Assembly (NCBI GenBank): GCA_902554335.1
Contig: CACDOD010000001.1
Span: 1-64,000, forward strand
Length of the DNA: 64,000 nucleotides
Direction of reading: 5' to 3'
Origin: an uncultured Pelagibacteraceae bacterium
GTDB lineage: Bacteria; Pseudomonadota; Alphaproteobacteria; Pelagibacterales; Pelagibacteraceae
The translations under genes and the position numbers were made by a program. Below are positions 1-10,896 of the stretch, piece after piece. The notes beneath the pieces are model-generated. The model was not told the origin of the DNA and searched no databases. It was given only the letters and a program-made list of their open reading frames with translations. The stretch's first letter is position 1. Each line of letters starts with the position of its first letter.

Positions 1-2
1 CA

Positions 3-341
3 ATTGTTTCTACGGTAATAATAATTTTGTTCTTATTTATAAGAAAATATTATCAAGATAAAAAATCACCAGTTTATAAAATAAATTCAGATTCGAATAT
101 TTTGAATGTAGTAATCAATGATAATAAATCTGAAAATATTAATGATATAATTAAAAAAATTGAACCTAATTTAAAATATCTTAAATTAAAATCAGCAAAT
201 ATTGAAGATAACACAAGTAATTATGTATTTTGGTATGATCTAGACGATAGTCAGTTTGATAATTTTCTTAATTATATTAAAAGTTTAAGTAACAAAAACT
301 TAACTTTATCAATTTACTCTAAAACAGGTGCTTTTGAGTAA
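3..341 (+). CDS. C-terminal fragment of a probable DUF4956-type membrane protein (5' end outside window)
   Basis: The frame is open to the left edge of the window. The first visible residues form the end of a hydrophobic helix (IVSTVIIILFLFI), followed by a soluble C-terminal domain of about 95 residues ending GAFE. A TTG at 27 lies inside that helix and is unlikely to be the real start. I assign DUF4956 from the membrane-plus-soluble-tail layout and from context: DUF4956 proteins are commonly encoded beside CotH and VTC-domain proteins, both of which follow here. The fragment itself has no diagnostic motif, so the family call is an inference. The CotH-like gene follows after 20 bp, consistent with one operon. 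Confidence 0.5.
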   Translation: MVSTVIIILFLFIRKYYQDKKSPVYKINSDSNILNVVINDNKSENINDIIKKIEPNLKYLKLKSANIEDNTSNYVFWYDLDDSQFDNFLNYIKSLSNKNLTLSIYSKTGAFE

Positions 342-361
342 AACTACAAATTATATTAAAA

Positions 362-2926
362 GTGATTATAAAAAAATTAAAAAATAATTATATTATATTA
401 AGTAAATTAAAAAATCTTTTTTCAAAATTAATATTTTCATTAGGACTGATAACTTTAACATTTGTTGCATTTATTTTTTTGTATTATTTTTCAAGTGGAA
501 TGAGTAAGCGCTTTCCACCATACAATCTTGTTAAAAATATAGATAGAGTAATTTTAGATAAATATCTAGGCGTAAGTATCTTCGATATAGATGACTATTT
601 TTATTTAAAAATTGGCTCTATAAAACATAAATTTTTTAATAATAATCTTGAGAATGTAAGGATTTTAATCGATCAAAAAAATCTTTATAGTCTTGAATTG
701 CAAAGAAAAGAAAAATTAAATTCTCAACCAAACCCAGAAATTTTAAAAACTTATTCAAGAGCTCAAATGAATCATAATGATGAAAAATATAGGATAAAAC
801 TTCGAGTGAAGGGTGATAGGTTAATGCATTTTTATGATAAAAAGAATACTTCTTTTAAAATAGATGTAAGGGGAGAAAAAAGAATTTGGGGTTTAGAGGA
901 ATTTTCTATTCAAAAACCTATTACAAGAAATTATATTTATGAATACATTTTTCATAAAGTACTTGAGTCAAAAGGTTTAATATCGCTAAAATATTTTTTT
1001 GTAAATTTGCACATTAATGATACTCCGCATGGATTGTATGCTGTAGAAGAGGGTTTTTCTAAAGAATTAATCGAGAGGAATAAAAGAAGAAATGGACCAA
1101 TTTTTGGGCTAGATGAAGTTTTATCAGATGGTTCGGGCGGAGGTATAACATTTCCATATGTTCAATATGACTTATATTCCAAAAATTACTGGTTAGAAAA
1201 CAACTTAGAGATGACAAAAATTGCAATCTATAAACTAAACAAACTTAAACAAAAAGAAATTTCAGCAGAAGAAATTTTTGACTTAGAAAAATGGGCAAAA
1301 TACTTTGCTGTTATAGATTTAACCAATGCAATACATGGAGCAATAACAAAAAGTGTAAAACTATATTATAATCCAGTAATTGGAAAATTTGAGCCCATTG
1401 GTTTTGATGGGCATTATGGTGACAGTAACATAAATGATTTTTTACTTTTGGATTTTATTGATCCCGAAAGTAAGAAATGTGGATATATTTGTCACGAAAG
1501 AGAATGGTTTTTAACATTCTTTAAAAATCCAGATGGTAAACTTAATGAGTATTTTATTGGACTTTATCTTAAAGAATTAGAAAAAATATCATCAATAGAT
1601 TTTATTGAAAAATTTAATAAAAATTTTTTAAATCAAATTAAGTTCTATAATTCTCATATTTATTATGATGGTTCTAAAACAGATAGAGGACGATTTAAAG
1701 GCATTGGATATTATATTTATGATGAAAATTATTTATTAAACAGATCAAATTATATTAAAAAAAGATTAAATAGCATAAATCAAGCTCAAAATTTGCAATA
1801 TTCATTAAACAATGAAATAATTTCTTTTGATAATATTAATCATTTTTTTATTAAAAAAATAAATATTGTTTGTGATGATAAAAGTAAAAAAAGTCATTAT
1901 ATAATTCTCAATCAAAAGATTAAATATAATCAAGATTGCGTTTATTCAATTGGAGACAAAAAGTTGAAAATGTATGAAAATATATTTATGACAAAAAATA
2001 TTGAGTCAGAATTTTCAAAAAATATTTTAGATTTTTCATCTGTTAATGAATTAATTTTAGAAAATGGTATTTATATTTTAAGTGAAGATATAGATTTAAA
2101 AAATAATTATTTTTTCCCAAAAAACAAAAAGTTAATTATAAAAGAAGGGGTGAATATAAACTTTACAGATGATGTAATATTATCATCTGAGGGATCAATT
2201 TTATTTAATGGGACCAAAGAAAAACCAATACGTGTGTTTAGTAATAATGCACAAGGGTCGATTGTTTTACAAAACAATAAATACAAATTAAATCATGTAG
2301 AATTTAATAATCTTTCATATCCTAAAGATATGAATAAAATTTTATATGGTGGAGTAAACATAATTAATTCTAATGTTTATATCGCAAATACTTTTATTAA
2401 AAATTCCAATAGTGAAGATGCAATTAATATTATTTCTTCTGAAAGTTTTATAGATAATTTAAACTTAGATAATATTAAAGCTGATGCTATAGATATTGAT
2501 TTCGGAAAAATAAAATTTAATAAAATAGAATGTCAAAATATATCTAATGATTGTTTGGATGTATCAGGTGCAAATGTAAAAGGAAATTTTCTTAAATCTT
2601 CAAATGTTTTAGATAAGGGAATTAGTTTTGGTGAAAAGTCAATTGGAACTATTGAAGAAACAGATATAGATAATAATAAACTAGGAATAGCCGTCAAAGA
2701 TGGATCTGAGCTGATTTTAAAAAAAAATAGTCTAACGAATAACGAAATTGATATTGCAGTATTTAATAAAAAACAAGAGTATGAAGGTGCAACATTAAAT
2801 ATAATTTCTGCTAAAAATCCCCAAAATTTAAGAATTCTTTTAGGAAAAAAAAATCAAATTGAAACCAATCTAGATTTAAAAATTAAAAAAGTAAAAAATG
2901 ATTACATAAATAAATTAATTTACTGA
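362..2926 (+). CDS. CotH-like kinase-fold protein, membrane anchored, with C-terminal beta-helix
   Basis: An 854-residue protein with a GTG start. Residues 1-22 are basic and cytoplasmic, about 23-44 form one transmembrane segment, and the rest should be outside the membrane. Residues about 140-480 resemble CotH proteins: RVKGDR near 148, a GLYAVEE motif at 224-230 (CotH proteins usually have GxYxxxE here) and GFDGHYGD at 347-354 in the place of the family's Asp-containing active-site segment. Some CotH members phosphorylate proteins; activity here is not shown. Residues about 560-830 are Asn/Ile/Asp-rich short repeats typical of a right-handed parallel beta-helix (pectate-lyase-like). It sits between the DUF4956-like fragment and a glycosyltransferase. 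The likely role is in the cell surface or a surface polymer. Confidence 0.75.
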   Translation: MIIKKLKNNYIILSKLKNLFSKLIFSLGLITLTFVAFIFLYYFSSGMSKRFPPYNLVKNIDRVILDKYLGVSIFDIDDYFYLKIGSIKHKFFNNNLENVRILIDQKNLYSLELQRKEKLNSQPNPEILKTYSRAQMNHNDEKYRIKLRVKGDRLMHFYDKKNTSFKIDVRGEKRIWGLEEFSIQKPITRNYIYEYIFHKVLESKGLISLKYFFVNLHINDTPHGLYAVEEGFSKELIERNKRRNGPIFGLDEVLSDGSGGGITFPYVQYDLYSKNYWLENNLEMTKIAIYKLNKLKQKEISAEEIFDLEKWAKYFAVIDLTNAIHGAITKSVKLYYNPVIGKFEPIGFDGHYGDSNINDFLLLDFIDPESKKCGYICHEREWFLTFFKNPDGKLNEYFIGLYLKELEKISSIDFIEKFNKNFLNQIKFYNSHIYYDGSKTDRGRFKGIGYYIYDENYLLNRSNYIKKRLNSINQAQNLQYSLNNEIISFDNINHFFIKKINIVCDDKSKKSHYIILNQKIKYNQDCVYSIGDKKLKMYENIFMTKNIESEFSKNILDFSSVNELILENGIYILSEDIDLKNNYFFPKNKKLIIKEGVNINFTDDVILSSEGSILFNGTKEKPIRVFSNNAQGSIVLQNNKYKLNHVEFNNLSYPKDMNKILYGGVNIINSNVYIANTFIKNSNSEDAINIISSESFIDNLNLDNIKADAIDIDFGKIKFNKIECQNISNDCLDVSGANVKGNFLKSSNVLDKGISFGEKSIGTIEETDIDNNKLGIAVKDGSELILKKNSLTNNEIDIAVFNKKQEYEGATLNIISAKNPQNLRILLGKKNQIETNLDLKIKKVKNDYINKLIY

Positions 2927-2967
2927 AATGATAGAATTAAGAAATTATAAATCTGGATATTAATTTT

Positions 2968-3849
2968 TTGAAAAAAACAATCATTATAAGTATTTGTTCA
3001 AGATCATTTAATCGTGGATTGCTAAATTTACTTAATTCTATTTCTAAAAATTCAATATTAAGTGGGTTTAAAACTATAATATTAATTGTAATTAACAATA
3101 AAGAAAAAATTTCAAATTCTCAAAATAAAGAAATTAAAAATTTATTAAAAAAAAAATTTTTTAAGATTATCTATGAAGGTAGAGAAGGTGTTTCTTATGC
3201 AAGGAATAAATCTTTAAATTTAATGAAAAAAATAAAATTCGACTACGGTTGTTTCCTAGACGATGATTGTGTTATTAAGAAAAATTATTTTGAAGAAAAT
3301 TTACTTTTTATAAAAAAAAACAAATGTGATGTAGTAACAGGTCCACAAATTAACATATCAAAAAAAATTCACCATAAAATTTTTGAGAGAAATTTTGATC
3401 ATAAGAAAAAATTAGCCTGGGCCTCAACAAATAATGTATTTTTTAAAAAGAAAATTATAACAAATAAATTAAATTTTTCTGAAAAAGTTACAAGATTTGG
3501 ATTTGGAGAAGATCAACTATTCTTTTTAAATATATCAAAAAAAGGTTATATTATAATTTGGAATAAAAATTCAAAAGTCTATGAAACTAAAAAAAAGCAA
3601 AAAGAAAAATTTAATTGGTTCGTAAATAGAAACTTAAGATATGGTTTGACGGGAAAATTGATTGACTATGAGTTTTATGGAAACAAAGTAGGATTTTTTG
3701 TAAATTTGTTTAAGATTTTAATTAACATAATTTTTTCACTGTTATCAATATCAAAAATTTTAAGTTCTCCGACTCAAAATACCTATTTTTTTATGGCATA
3801 TATACTTAGATCAATTGGAAGATTTTTATGTATTTTTTTAAAAAATTAA
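2968..3849 (+). CDS. glycosyltransferase family 2
   Basis: A 293-residue protein starting at TTG 2968, 41 bp after the CotH-like gene. The N-terminus (IIISICSRSFNRGLLNLL) is the first strand and helix of a GT-A fold. GVSYARN at 74-80 and FLDDDC with the metal/nucleotide-binding DDD at 98-100 are standard GT2 features. FGFGEDQLFF near 180 matches the ED-type catalytic region. Hydrophobic stretches near 245-262 and 270-290 suggest membrane attachment at the C-terminus. The donor and acceptor cannot be read from the sequence. Its place between the CotH-like and VTC-like genes suggests it acts on the same surface polymer or protein. Confidence 0.85.
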   Translation: MKKTIIISICSRSFNRGLLNLLNSISKNSILSGFKTIILIVINNKEKISNSQNKEIKNLLKKKFFKIIYEGREGVSYARNKSLNLMKKIKFDYGCFLDDDCVIKKNYFEENLLFIKKNKCDVVTGPQINISKKIHHKIFERNFDHKKKLAWASTNNVFFKKKIITNKLNFSEKVTRFGFGEDQLFFLNISKKGYIIIWNKNSKVYETKKKQKEKFNWFVNRNLRYGLTGKLIDYEFYGNKVGFFVNLFKILINIIFSLLSISKILSSPTQNTYFFMAYILRSIGRFLCIFLKN

Positions 3850-3863
3850 CAATATAATTTTAC

Positions 3864-4517
3864 ATGGAAAATTTTAGAGTAGAAAAAAAGTTTGTATTAG
3901 GAAAGATGAAAGATATTTATTTAATTAAACTTCTTTTAAATTTGGGTTTTTACAAACAATATCCGAATAGAGAAATTTCTTCTATTTATTTAGATACATT
4001 CAATTATGATTATGTAAGAGAAAATATTAATGGGGTTAGTGAAAGAAAAAAGGTTAGATTTCGATGGTATGATGATAAATTTGAAAAAATTTTTTTGGAA
4101 GAAAAGAATAAAAATAATTTTACAGTTTCAAAAGTAATAAATAAAACTAGTTTAGTTTCTAATAAAAATAATATTTTAACTGATTTAACCAAATTTCTTT
4201 TATCAAATAAAAATAAAATAATAAAAAATCAAAATTGTAAAATGGTGCTTAAAACTAACTATAAGAGGAGTTATTGGATATCTAGTGATAAAAAAATTAG
4301 AGCAACAATTGATATTAATATTAATGCATCAAACTTATCTAATCCTATGTCTAAAATCAATTTATCGGATACCATTTTAGAATTTAAATTTGCTCCCATA
4401 AATGAGAGAAAATTCAGAACATTTTTTGTTGAAAATTTTAAACATTTAAGGTCACAAAAATATTCAAAATATGTTAGGTCATTTATTGCATTAGAAGAAG
4501 CTGGATATAAAATATAA
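3864..4517 (+). CDS. VTC-domain (polyphosphate polymerase-like) triphosphate tunnel protein
   Basis: A 217-residue protein that appears to be a complete triphosphate-tunnel fold of the VTC type. Tunnel residues are visible in order: E7-K8-K9 at the start, YLDT at 42-45, the basic strand KVRFRW (K63, R65, R67), LEEK at 78-81, YKR at 133-135, RATID at 146-150, LEFKF with E173 and K175, and QKYSKY at 198-203. In yeast Vtc4 such residues bind triphosphate and build polyphosphate from ATP; bacterial members often sit beside DUF4956 and CotH genes, as here. There is no membrane segment of its own. It ends 6 bp from the convergent fabI. The family is clear; polymerase activity is inferred. Confidence 0.8.
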   Translation: MENFRVEKKFVLGKMKDIYLIKLLLNLGFYKQYPNREISSIYLDTFNYDYVRENINGVSERKKVRFRWYDDKFEKIFLEEKNKNNFTVSKVINKTSLVSNKNNILTDLTKFLLSNKNKIIKNQNCKMVLKTNYKRSYWISSDKKIRATIDININASNLSNPMSKINLSDTILEFKFAPINERKFRTFFVENFKHLRSQKYSKYVRSFIALEEAGYKI

Positions 4518-4523
4518 ATTAAT

Positions 4524-5309
4524 TTACTTAATATTTTTTGGATCGGGCATTCCAACTTTGTTGTATCCAGCGTCTACATAGTGAATTTCACCAGTAACCC
4601 CATTAGCTAAATCGCTCAATAAATATAATGCGGAATTTCCAACATCATTAATATCAACATTTCTTTTTAAGAAAGAATGATCTTCATTCCATTTGTATAA
4701 AAATTTTGCATCTCCGATAGCAGATGCGGCTAATGTTTTGATTGGTCCAGCACTTATTGCATTTACTCTAATTTGTTTAGCACCTAAATCTCTAGCAATA
4801 TATTTTACACTTGATTCTAAAGCAGATTTACAGACACCCATAACGTTATAATTTGGAATAGCTTTGGTTGACTCATACGTAAGTGTAATCATGCTACCAT
4901 TAGTTTTCATTATTTTAGAAGCCTCTCTCGCTACTTCAGTAAATGAAAAACATGAAATGAGCATACTTTTTAAAAAATTTTCTCTGGAAGTATTAAGATA
5001 TTCTCCAGACAATTCAGATTTATCTGAAAATGCAACAGCGTGAACAACAAAATCTATTTTACCCCAAATTGATTTGATATCTTCAAATAATTTTTTTACA
5101 TCATCTTTTTTTTCTACATCACAACTAAATGTAATTTTTGAATTTAATTTTTCAGCTAATGGTACTACTCTTTTTTTTAAAGCATCACCCAAATATGTAA
5201 AAGCTAGTTCTGCTCCTGCTTCAGATAATTTTTGAGAGATACCCCAAGCAATAGACCTTTCATTTGCTACACCCATAATCAAACCTTTTTTACCCTTCAT
5301 TAAGTCCAT
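4524..5309 (-). CDS. fabI: enoyl-[acyl-carrier-protein] reductase (NADH)
   Basis: A 261-residue short-chain dehydrogenase fold that performs the last reduction of each fatty-acid elongation cycle. The glycine-rich start GLIMGVANERSIAWG is the FabI nucleotide-binding signature. Tyr145 (LTYES), Tyr154 and Lys161 (Y-x6-K within YNVMGVCK) match the FabI active site, and GPIKTLAA follows. It is the third gene of fabA-fabB-fabI, starting 3 bp after the fabB stop. ATG at 5300 (MKGKKG) is an alternative start three codons downstream. FabI is the known target of triclosan-class inhibitors. Confidence 0.95.
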   Translation of the reverse strand: MDLMKGKKGLIMGVANERSIAWGISQKLSEAGAELAFTYLGDALKKRVVPLAEKLNSKITFSCDVEKKDDVKKLFEDIKSIWGKIDFVVHAVAFSDKSELSGEYLNTSRENFLKSMLISCFSFTEVAREASKIMKTNGSMITLTYESTKAIPNYNVMGVCKSALESSVKYIARDLGAKQIRVNAISAGPIKTLAASAIGDAKFLYKWNEDHSFLKRNVDINDVGNSALYLLSDLANGVTGEIHYVDAGYNKVGMPDPKNIK

Positions 5310-5312
5310 TAT

Positions 5313-6524
5313 TTAAACCTTTTCAAAAATTAAAGTTGCGTTTGTGCCACCAAATCCAAAACTATTGGACATCACTGAATTTAAGTTAACATTCTTTTCT
5401 GTTTGAGTAACAATTGGGAACTTTTTTGCATCTTCGTCCATATCATTTATATTTGCAGAGGCAGCTATAAAATTATTTTTCATCATAATTAAACTATAAA
5501 TTGCCTCATGAACAGATGCTGCTCCTAACGGATGGCCAGATAAAGATTTTGTAGAACTTATTTTTGGAATTTCTTTTCCAAATGTATCACCTACTGCATT
5601 TAATTCTGTAATATCCCCTACTGGAGTTGAAGTTCCATGAGTATTCAAATAATCAATTTTATTTTTTGAAGTCGCAAGAGCCATTTTCATACATCTCACA
5701 GCTCCCTCTCCAGATGGAGCCACCATATCGTATCCATCTGAAGTTGCTCCATACCCAGTTAATTCTGCATAAATTCTAGCACCTCTAGCCTTGGCTCTTT
5801 CATATTCCTCAAGCACTAATACGCCAGCTCCTCCAGCAATTACAAATCCATCTCTGGTCTTATCATAAGCTCTAGAAGCTTTTTCAGGAGTATCATTATA
5901 TTTTGATGATAATGCTGTCATTGCATCAAACATAGCTGTCATCGCCCAGTGTATTTCTTCACTTCCTCCTGCAAAAACAATATCCTGTTTTCCCATTTGT
6001 ATAAGTTCCATGGAATTTCCTATACAGTGACCGCTGGTTGCACAAGCAGAACTCATTGTATAATTAGTACCTTTAATTTTAAATGGAACAGCGAGCGTAG
6101 CTGAGGCAGTGCTTGCCATAGTTCTAGGAACAATAAATGGTCCCATCAGCTTTGGAGTTTTAGCTCTTGTTTTGTCTGCTGCTAAAATTACATTTTCAAT
6201 TGATGGACCACCTGAACCCATTACTATACCAGTTTTAAAATTGCTTACATCTTTTTCACTTAAACCAGAATCTTCTATCGCTTCTTTCATAGCAATATAA
6301 TTATAAGCAGAGCCTGAACCCATAAACCTAATCGTTTTTCTATCAATATGGTCTTCAAGTTTTATGTTAGGTTTGCCATGTACATGACTTTTCAAATTAT
6401 GTTCTTTATACTCTTCAGAGAATGAAATTCCTGATTTTGAATTTAATAATGATTGTTTGACCTCTTCTTGATTATTCCCCAAACAAGAAACTATACCAAG
6501 ACCAGTAATAACTACTCTTCTCAT
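5313..6524 (-). CDS. fabB: 3-oxoacyl-[acyl-carrier-protein] synthase I
   Basis: A 403-residue ketoacyl-ACP synthase. Catalytic residues are Cys161 in [10 protein letters not shown], His296 in [10 protein letters not shown], Lys326 and His331 in [10 protein letters not shown]. The C-terminal [12 protein letters not shown] is also canonical. FabB, rather than FabF, is indicated by direct pairing with fabA; the FabA/FabB pair makes the cis double bond in anaerobic-type unsaturated fatty acid synthesis. Its start overlaps the fabA stop by one base, so translation is probably coupled. Confidence 0.95.
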   Translation of the reverse strand: MRRVVITGLGIVSCLGNNQEEVKQSLLNSKSGISFSEEYKEHNLKSHVHGKPNIKLEDHIDRKTIRFMGSGSAYNYIAMKEAIEDSGLSEKDVSNFKTGIVMGSGGPSIENVILAADKTRAKTPKLMGPFIVPRTMASTASATLAVPFKIKGTNYTMSSACATSGHCIGNSMELIQMGKQDIVFAGGSEEIHWAMTAMFDAMTALSSKYNDTPEKASRAYDKTRDGFVIAGGAGVLVLEEYERAKARGARIYAELTGYGATSDGYDMVAPSGEGAVRCMKMALATSKNKIDYLNTHGTSTPVGDITELNAVGDTFGKEIPKISSTKSLSGHPLGAASVHEAIYSLIMMKNNFIAASANINDMDEDAKKFPIVTQTEKNVNLNSVMSNSFGFGGTNATLIFEKV

Positions 6525-7024
6525 TATTTAAATAATCCCACTTTTAAATTATCTGCTGTATAAATTTTTTTTCCATCAGCTAATAATATACCATTTGCTA
6601 AACCGACAGTAGTTTCTCCTTTAACAATTATTCTTTTCATATCTATTTCATATGTTGCCATTTTGACCTTTTTAAGGACTTCTCCAGTAAATTTAACGGC
6701 GCTCACACCCAAAGCTCTACCTCTTCCTGGATTTCCAAGCCATCCAAGATAAAAACCAACTAGTTGCCACATAGCGTCTAATCCTAAACATCCAGGCATA
6801 ACTGGATCTTCTTTAAAGTGACAATTAAAAAACCATAAATTTTCTTTAATGTCTAATTCAGCCTTAATTTGTCCCTTTTTATAAGCTCCGTTACTTTCGC
6901 TAATTTCAGTTATTCTGTCAAACATCAGCATTGGTGGAAGAGGTAATTTAGCGTTTCCAGGTCCAAATAAACCACCCTCACCACATTTTATTAATTCATT
7001 GTAGGTATAGGAACTTTTTTTCAT
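6524..7024 (-). CDS. fabA: 3-hydroxydecanoyl-[acyl-carrier-protein] dehydratase/isomerase
   Basis: A 166-residue single hot-dog-domain protein. The FabA catalytic pair is present: His69 in [11 protein letters not shown] and Asp83 in [10 protein letters not shown]. It dehydrates 3-hydroxydecanoyl-ACP and isomerises the trans-2 to the cis-3 double bond, committing chains to unsaturated fatty acids. It is first in the fabA-fabB-fabI operon and diverges from the Fur/Irr-family gene. Only 69 bp separate the two start codons, and a Fur-like palindrome (7072-7094) lies within about 50-70 bp of the fabA start codon. Confidence 0.95.
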   Translation of the reverse strand: MKKSSYTYNELIKCGEGGLFGPGNAKLPLPPMLMFDRITEISESNGAYKKGQIKAELDIKENLWFFNCHFKEDPVMPGCLGLDAMWQLVGFYLGWLGNPGRGRALGVSAVKFTGEVLKKVKMATYEIDMKRIIVKGETTVGLANGILLADGKKIYTADNLKVGLFK

Positions 7025-7071
7025 ATAATTTTAACCTTAATACTTGATTTACTAAGAATATAATATTATTA

Positions 7072-7094
7072 TAGTTTAGAACTATTATAAACTA
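7072..7094. promoter_or_regulatory. Fur/PerR/Irr-like operator overlapping the regulator start codon
   Basis: An inverted repeat TAGTTTA-N9-TAAACTA with perfect 7-bp arms and further matching AA/TT pairs inside. The central 15-mer (TTAGAACTATTATAA, 7076-7090) matches the 7-1-7 PerR-box pattern TTATAATNATTATAA at most positions. The last base of the right arm is the A of the regulator's ATG (7094). A TATAAT at 7059-7064 would place transcription start at about the left arm, so a bound protein would block the regulator. It also sits upstream of fabA. Nearly the same 23-mer occurs in front of katG. Confidence 0.7.
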
Positions 7095-7510
7095 TGAAAA
7101 ATTCTGAAGTAAATTATATAGCAAAATTAAGAAATTCTCGTCTTAGACCAACTAAACAAAGAATTAAAATTTGCGAAGTCTTATTCAACAGAGAAAAAAC
7201 ATTTCATTTTTCTATAAGCGACCTCATAAAAATTCTTCAAGATCAGCATAATCTAAAAATATCATTAGCTACAGTTTATAATACAGTTCACGCTTTCCAA
7301 AAAAAAGGTTACTTAAAAGAGATACCGGTTAAATCTTCTGAGAGTTATTACGATACAAATGTGTCCCATCATCATCATTTTTTTGACGAAAAAGATGGTA
7401 GATTAATTGATATTAATGAAACTGATGTTGGACCAATCGATATTCAAACTAAAATACCGGGAAAAAAAATTAAATCGATTGAAGTTTTTGTAAAGCTTGA
7501 GGACCAATAA
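7094..7510 (+). CDS. Fur-family transcriptional regulator, Irr-like
   Basis: A 138-residue Fur-superfamily repressor. Residues 15-75 form the winged helix (RLRPTKQRIKICEVLF, then SLATVYNTVHAFQKKGYL with the recognition helix). The metal-binding segment SHHHHFF lies at 91-97. The sequence and its place beside fabA-fabB match alphaproteobacterial Irr (iron response regulator). There is no C-terminal CxxC zinc site, as in Irr, and no GCPWH-type heme motif. It has an operator on its own start codon, and katG 98 bp downstream carries two copies of the same type of site, so a PerR-like peroxide role is equally possible. No standard alternative start codon precedes the DNA-binding domain. Confidence 0.85.
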   Translation: MKNSEVNYIAKLRNSRLRPTKQRIKICEVLFNREKTFHFSISDLIKILQDQHNLKISLATVYNTVHAFQKKGYLKEIPVKSSESYYDTNVSHHHHFFDEKDGRLIDINETDVGPIDIQTKIPGKKIKSIEVFVKLEDQ

Positions 7511-7543
7511 TAATTACATTTTAACGCATATAATCTCAAATTA

Positions 7544-7571
7544 TTGACAAATAAATTAGAATTATTATAAA
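7544..7571 (+). promoter_or_regulatory. katG promoter
   Basis: A consensus -35 TTGACA (7544-7549), 16-bp spacer and -10 TATAAA (7566-7571), about 38 bp before the katG ATG. An AGGAG ribosome binding site at 7599-7603 lies 5 bp before the ATG, stronger than most leaders in this window. The spacer and -10 are covered by one Fur/PerR-like box and the start region by a second, so it should be tightly repressed when the regulator is bound. Confidence 0.7.
7556..7570. promoter_or_regulatory. Fur/PerR-like operator 1 of katG
   Basis: TTAGAATTATTATAA matches the 7-1-7 PerR-box pattern TTATAATNATTATAA at all but one defined position. It overlaps the spacer and -10 of the katG promoter. It lies exactly 23 bp upstream of the equivalent core in the second box. 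Confidence 0.65.
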
Positions 7572-7574
7572 TAG

Positions 7575-9834
<2,260 letters not shown>

Positions 9835-9842
9835 AAATTAAA

Positions 9843-10448
9843 ATGAATAAACTTATAGCGGAAATGAGTTTTCAAGACTTTTATACAGTACCTGATTTAA
9901 AATTTGATATCTCTAGATTAAGAACCGATCTTGATAAAGTATTAAAGAGAAAGAAGTTTAAATCACCAGGAGTATCTCATTTTGGAGCTATCTCACTAAA
10001 TAGAGTCCCAAATGATAAAAGTTCTATAGAAGGTAATAATGTTAGAGGAAAATATTGGACTATTGCTGATGAGACAGGTAAAGAAGTTTCTAGAGATATA
10101 GAGATAGACGAGTCTAAATATACGGAATTAGTACCTGAATTCGAGGACACTTATTTTAAAGAAGTATATGAAACATTAAAAACAAGGTTTAAGTTAGGAA
10201 GAGTAAGATTATTATTAAAAGAGCCTAGATCAACATTAAGTTGGCACAAAGATCCAGAGCCTCGATTACACATCCCTATAGTTACAAACAAAGGATGTAT
10301 GATGGTAATTGAAAATGTTGCAAAGCACATACCTGCTGATGGAAAAGCAACAATTACAAATAATAAAAAATTTCATAATTTCTTTAATGGTGGAGAGCAA
10401 TCGAGAATACACCTCGTTGCTTGTGTTTTGGAAGACCCATTTAATTAG
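9843..10448 (+). CDS. aspartyl/asparaginyl beta-hydroxylase-like 2-oxoglutarate/Fe(II) oxygenase
   Basis: A 201-residue protein with the Asp/Asn beta-hydroxylase jelly-roll pattern. The likely iron ligands are His135 and Asp137 (SWHKDPEPRLHIPI) and His178 (FHNFFNGG), with Arg188 (QSRIHLV) placed to bind 2-oxoglutarate. Its substrate is unknown. It starts 8 bp after katG and has no promoter of its own that I can see, so it is probably made together with the peroxidase. Fe(II) oxygenases are sensitive to peroxide, which may explain the pairing (inference). Its end overlaps the convergent SH3 gene by 8 bp. Confidence 0.8.
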   Translation: MNKLIAEMSFQDFYTVPDLKFDISRLRTDLDKVLKRKKFKSPGVSHFGAISLNRVPNDKSSIEGNNVRGKYWTIADETGKEVSRDIEIDESKYTELVPEFEDTYFKEVYETLKTRFKLGRVRLLLKEPRSTLSWHKDPEPRLHIPIVTNKGCMMVIENVAKHIPADGKATITNNKKFHNFFNGGEQSRIHLVACVLEDPFN

Positions 10449-10896
10449 GCAATTTACCCCAGTAATTATCAAATAATATCCATCCCGACAAATTGTTTTC
10501 CTTAATCTTACACCATTTATTTTTACAATTTTTTATTAAAAATAATTTTCCCTTTTCAACAACAGCAATTGGTTTTGAAAATTTTGTAGGTTTTGAGAAA
10601 ATAACTTGTTTTTTGGTAAGAATTACAGAGGTAGATTTTTTCAATTGTGAAATATGAATCCATCCACTGTTGTGTTTAAAATCAATTATTCTTTTAAAAT
10701 TTTCTTTTTTGTCTATTACTTTTATTGGTAAATATTTTTTTAAATAAATATATTTGATTGGATATTCGAAACTTGGTCCGTATCTCACATTTACTTTATT
10801 ATTTTTTAACATAACAAATTCATCTGCAAAAGATATATGGAAATTAAAAAAAAGAAAAATATAAAAAATCAAACTAAATATTAATCGCATATACAT
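10441..10896 (-). CDS. exported SH3-domain protein
   Basis: A 151-residue protein with an N-terminal signal peptide (hydrophobic residues about 3-22, likely cut after the FA of HISFADEF). Two bacterial SH3-like units follow: the first with VNVRYGPSFEYP and SGWIHISQLK, the second with the KWCKIKENNLSGWI pattern. Such domains usually bind peptidoglycan or periplasmic partners. It is the last gene of the ubiE operon and overlaps the end of the moeB/thiF-like gene by 16 bp. ATG at 10890 (MRLIF) is an alternative start. The partner is not known. Confidence 0.8.
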   Translation of the reverse strand: MYMRLIFSLIFYIFLFFNFHISFADEFVMLKNNKVNVRYGPSFEYPIKYIYLKKYLPIKVIDKKENFKRIIDFKHNSGWIHISQLKKSTSVILTKKQVIFSKPTKFSKPIAVVEKGKLFLIKNCKNKWCKIKENNLSGWILFDNYWGKLPN

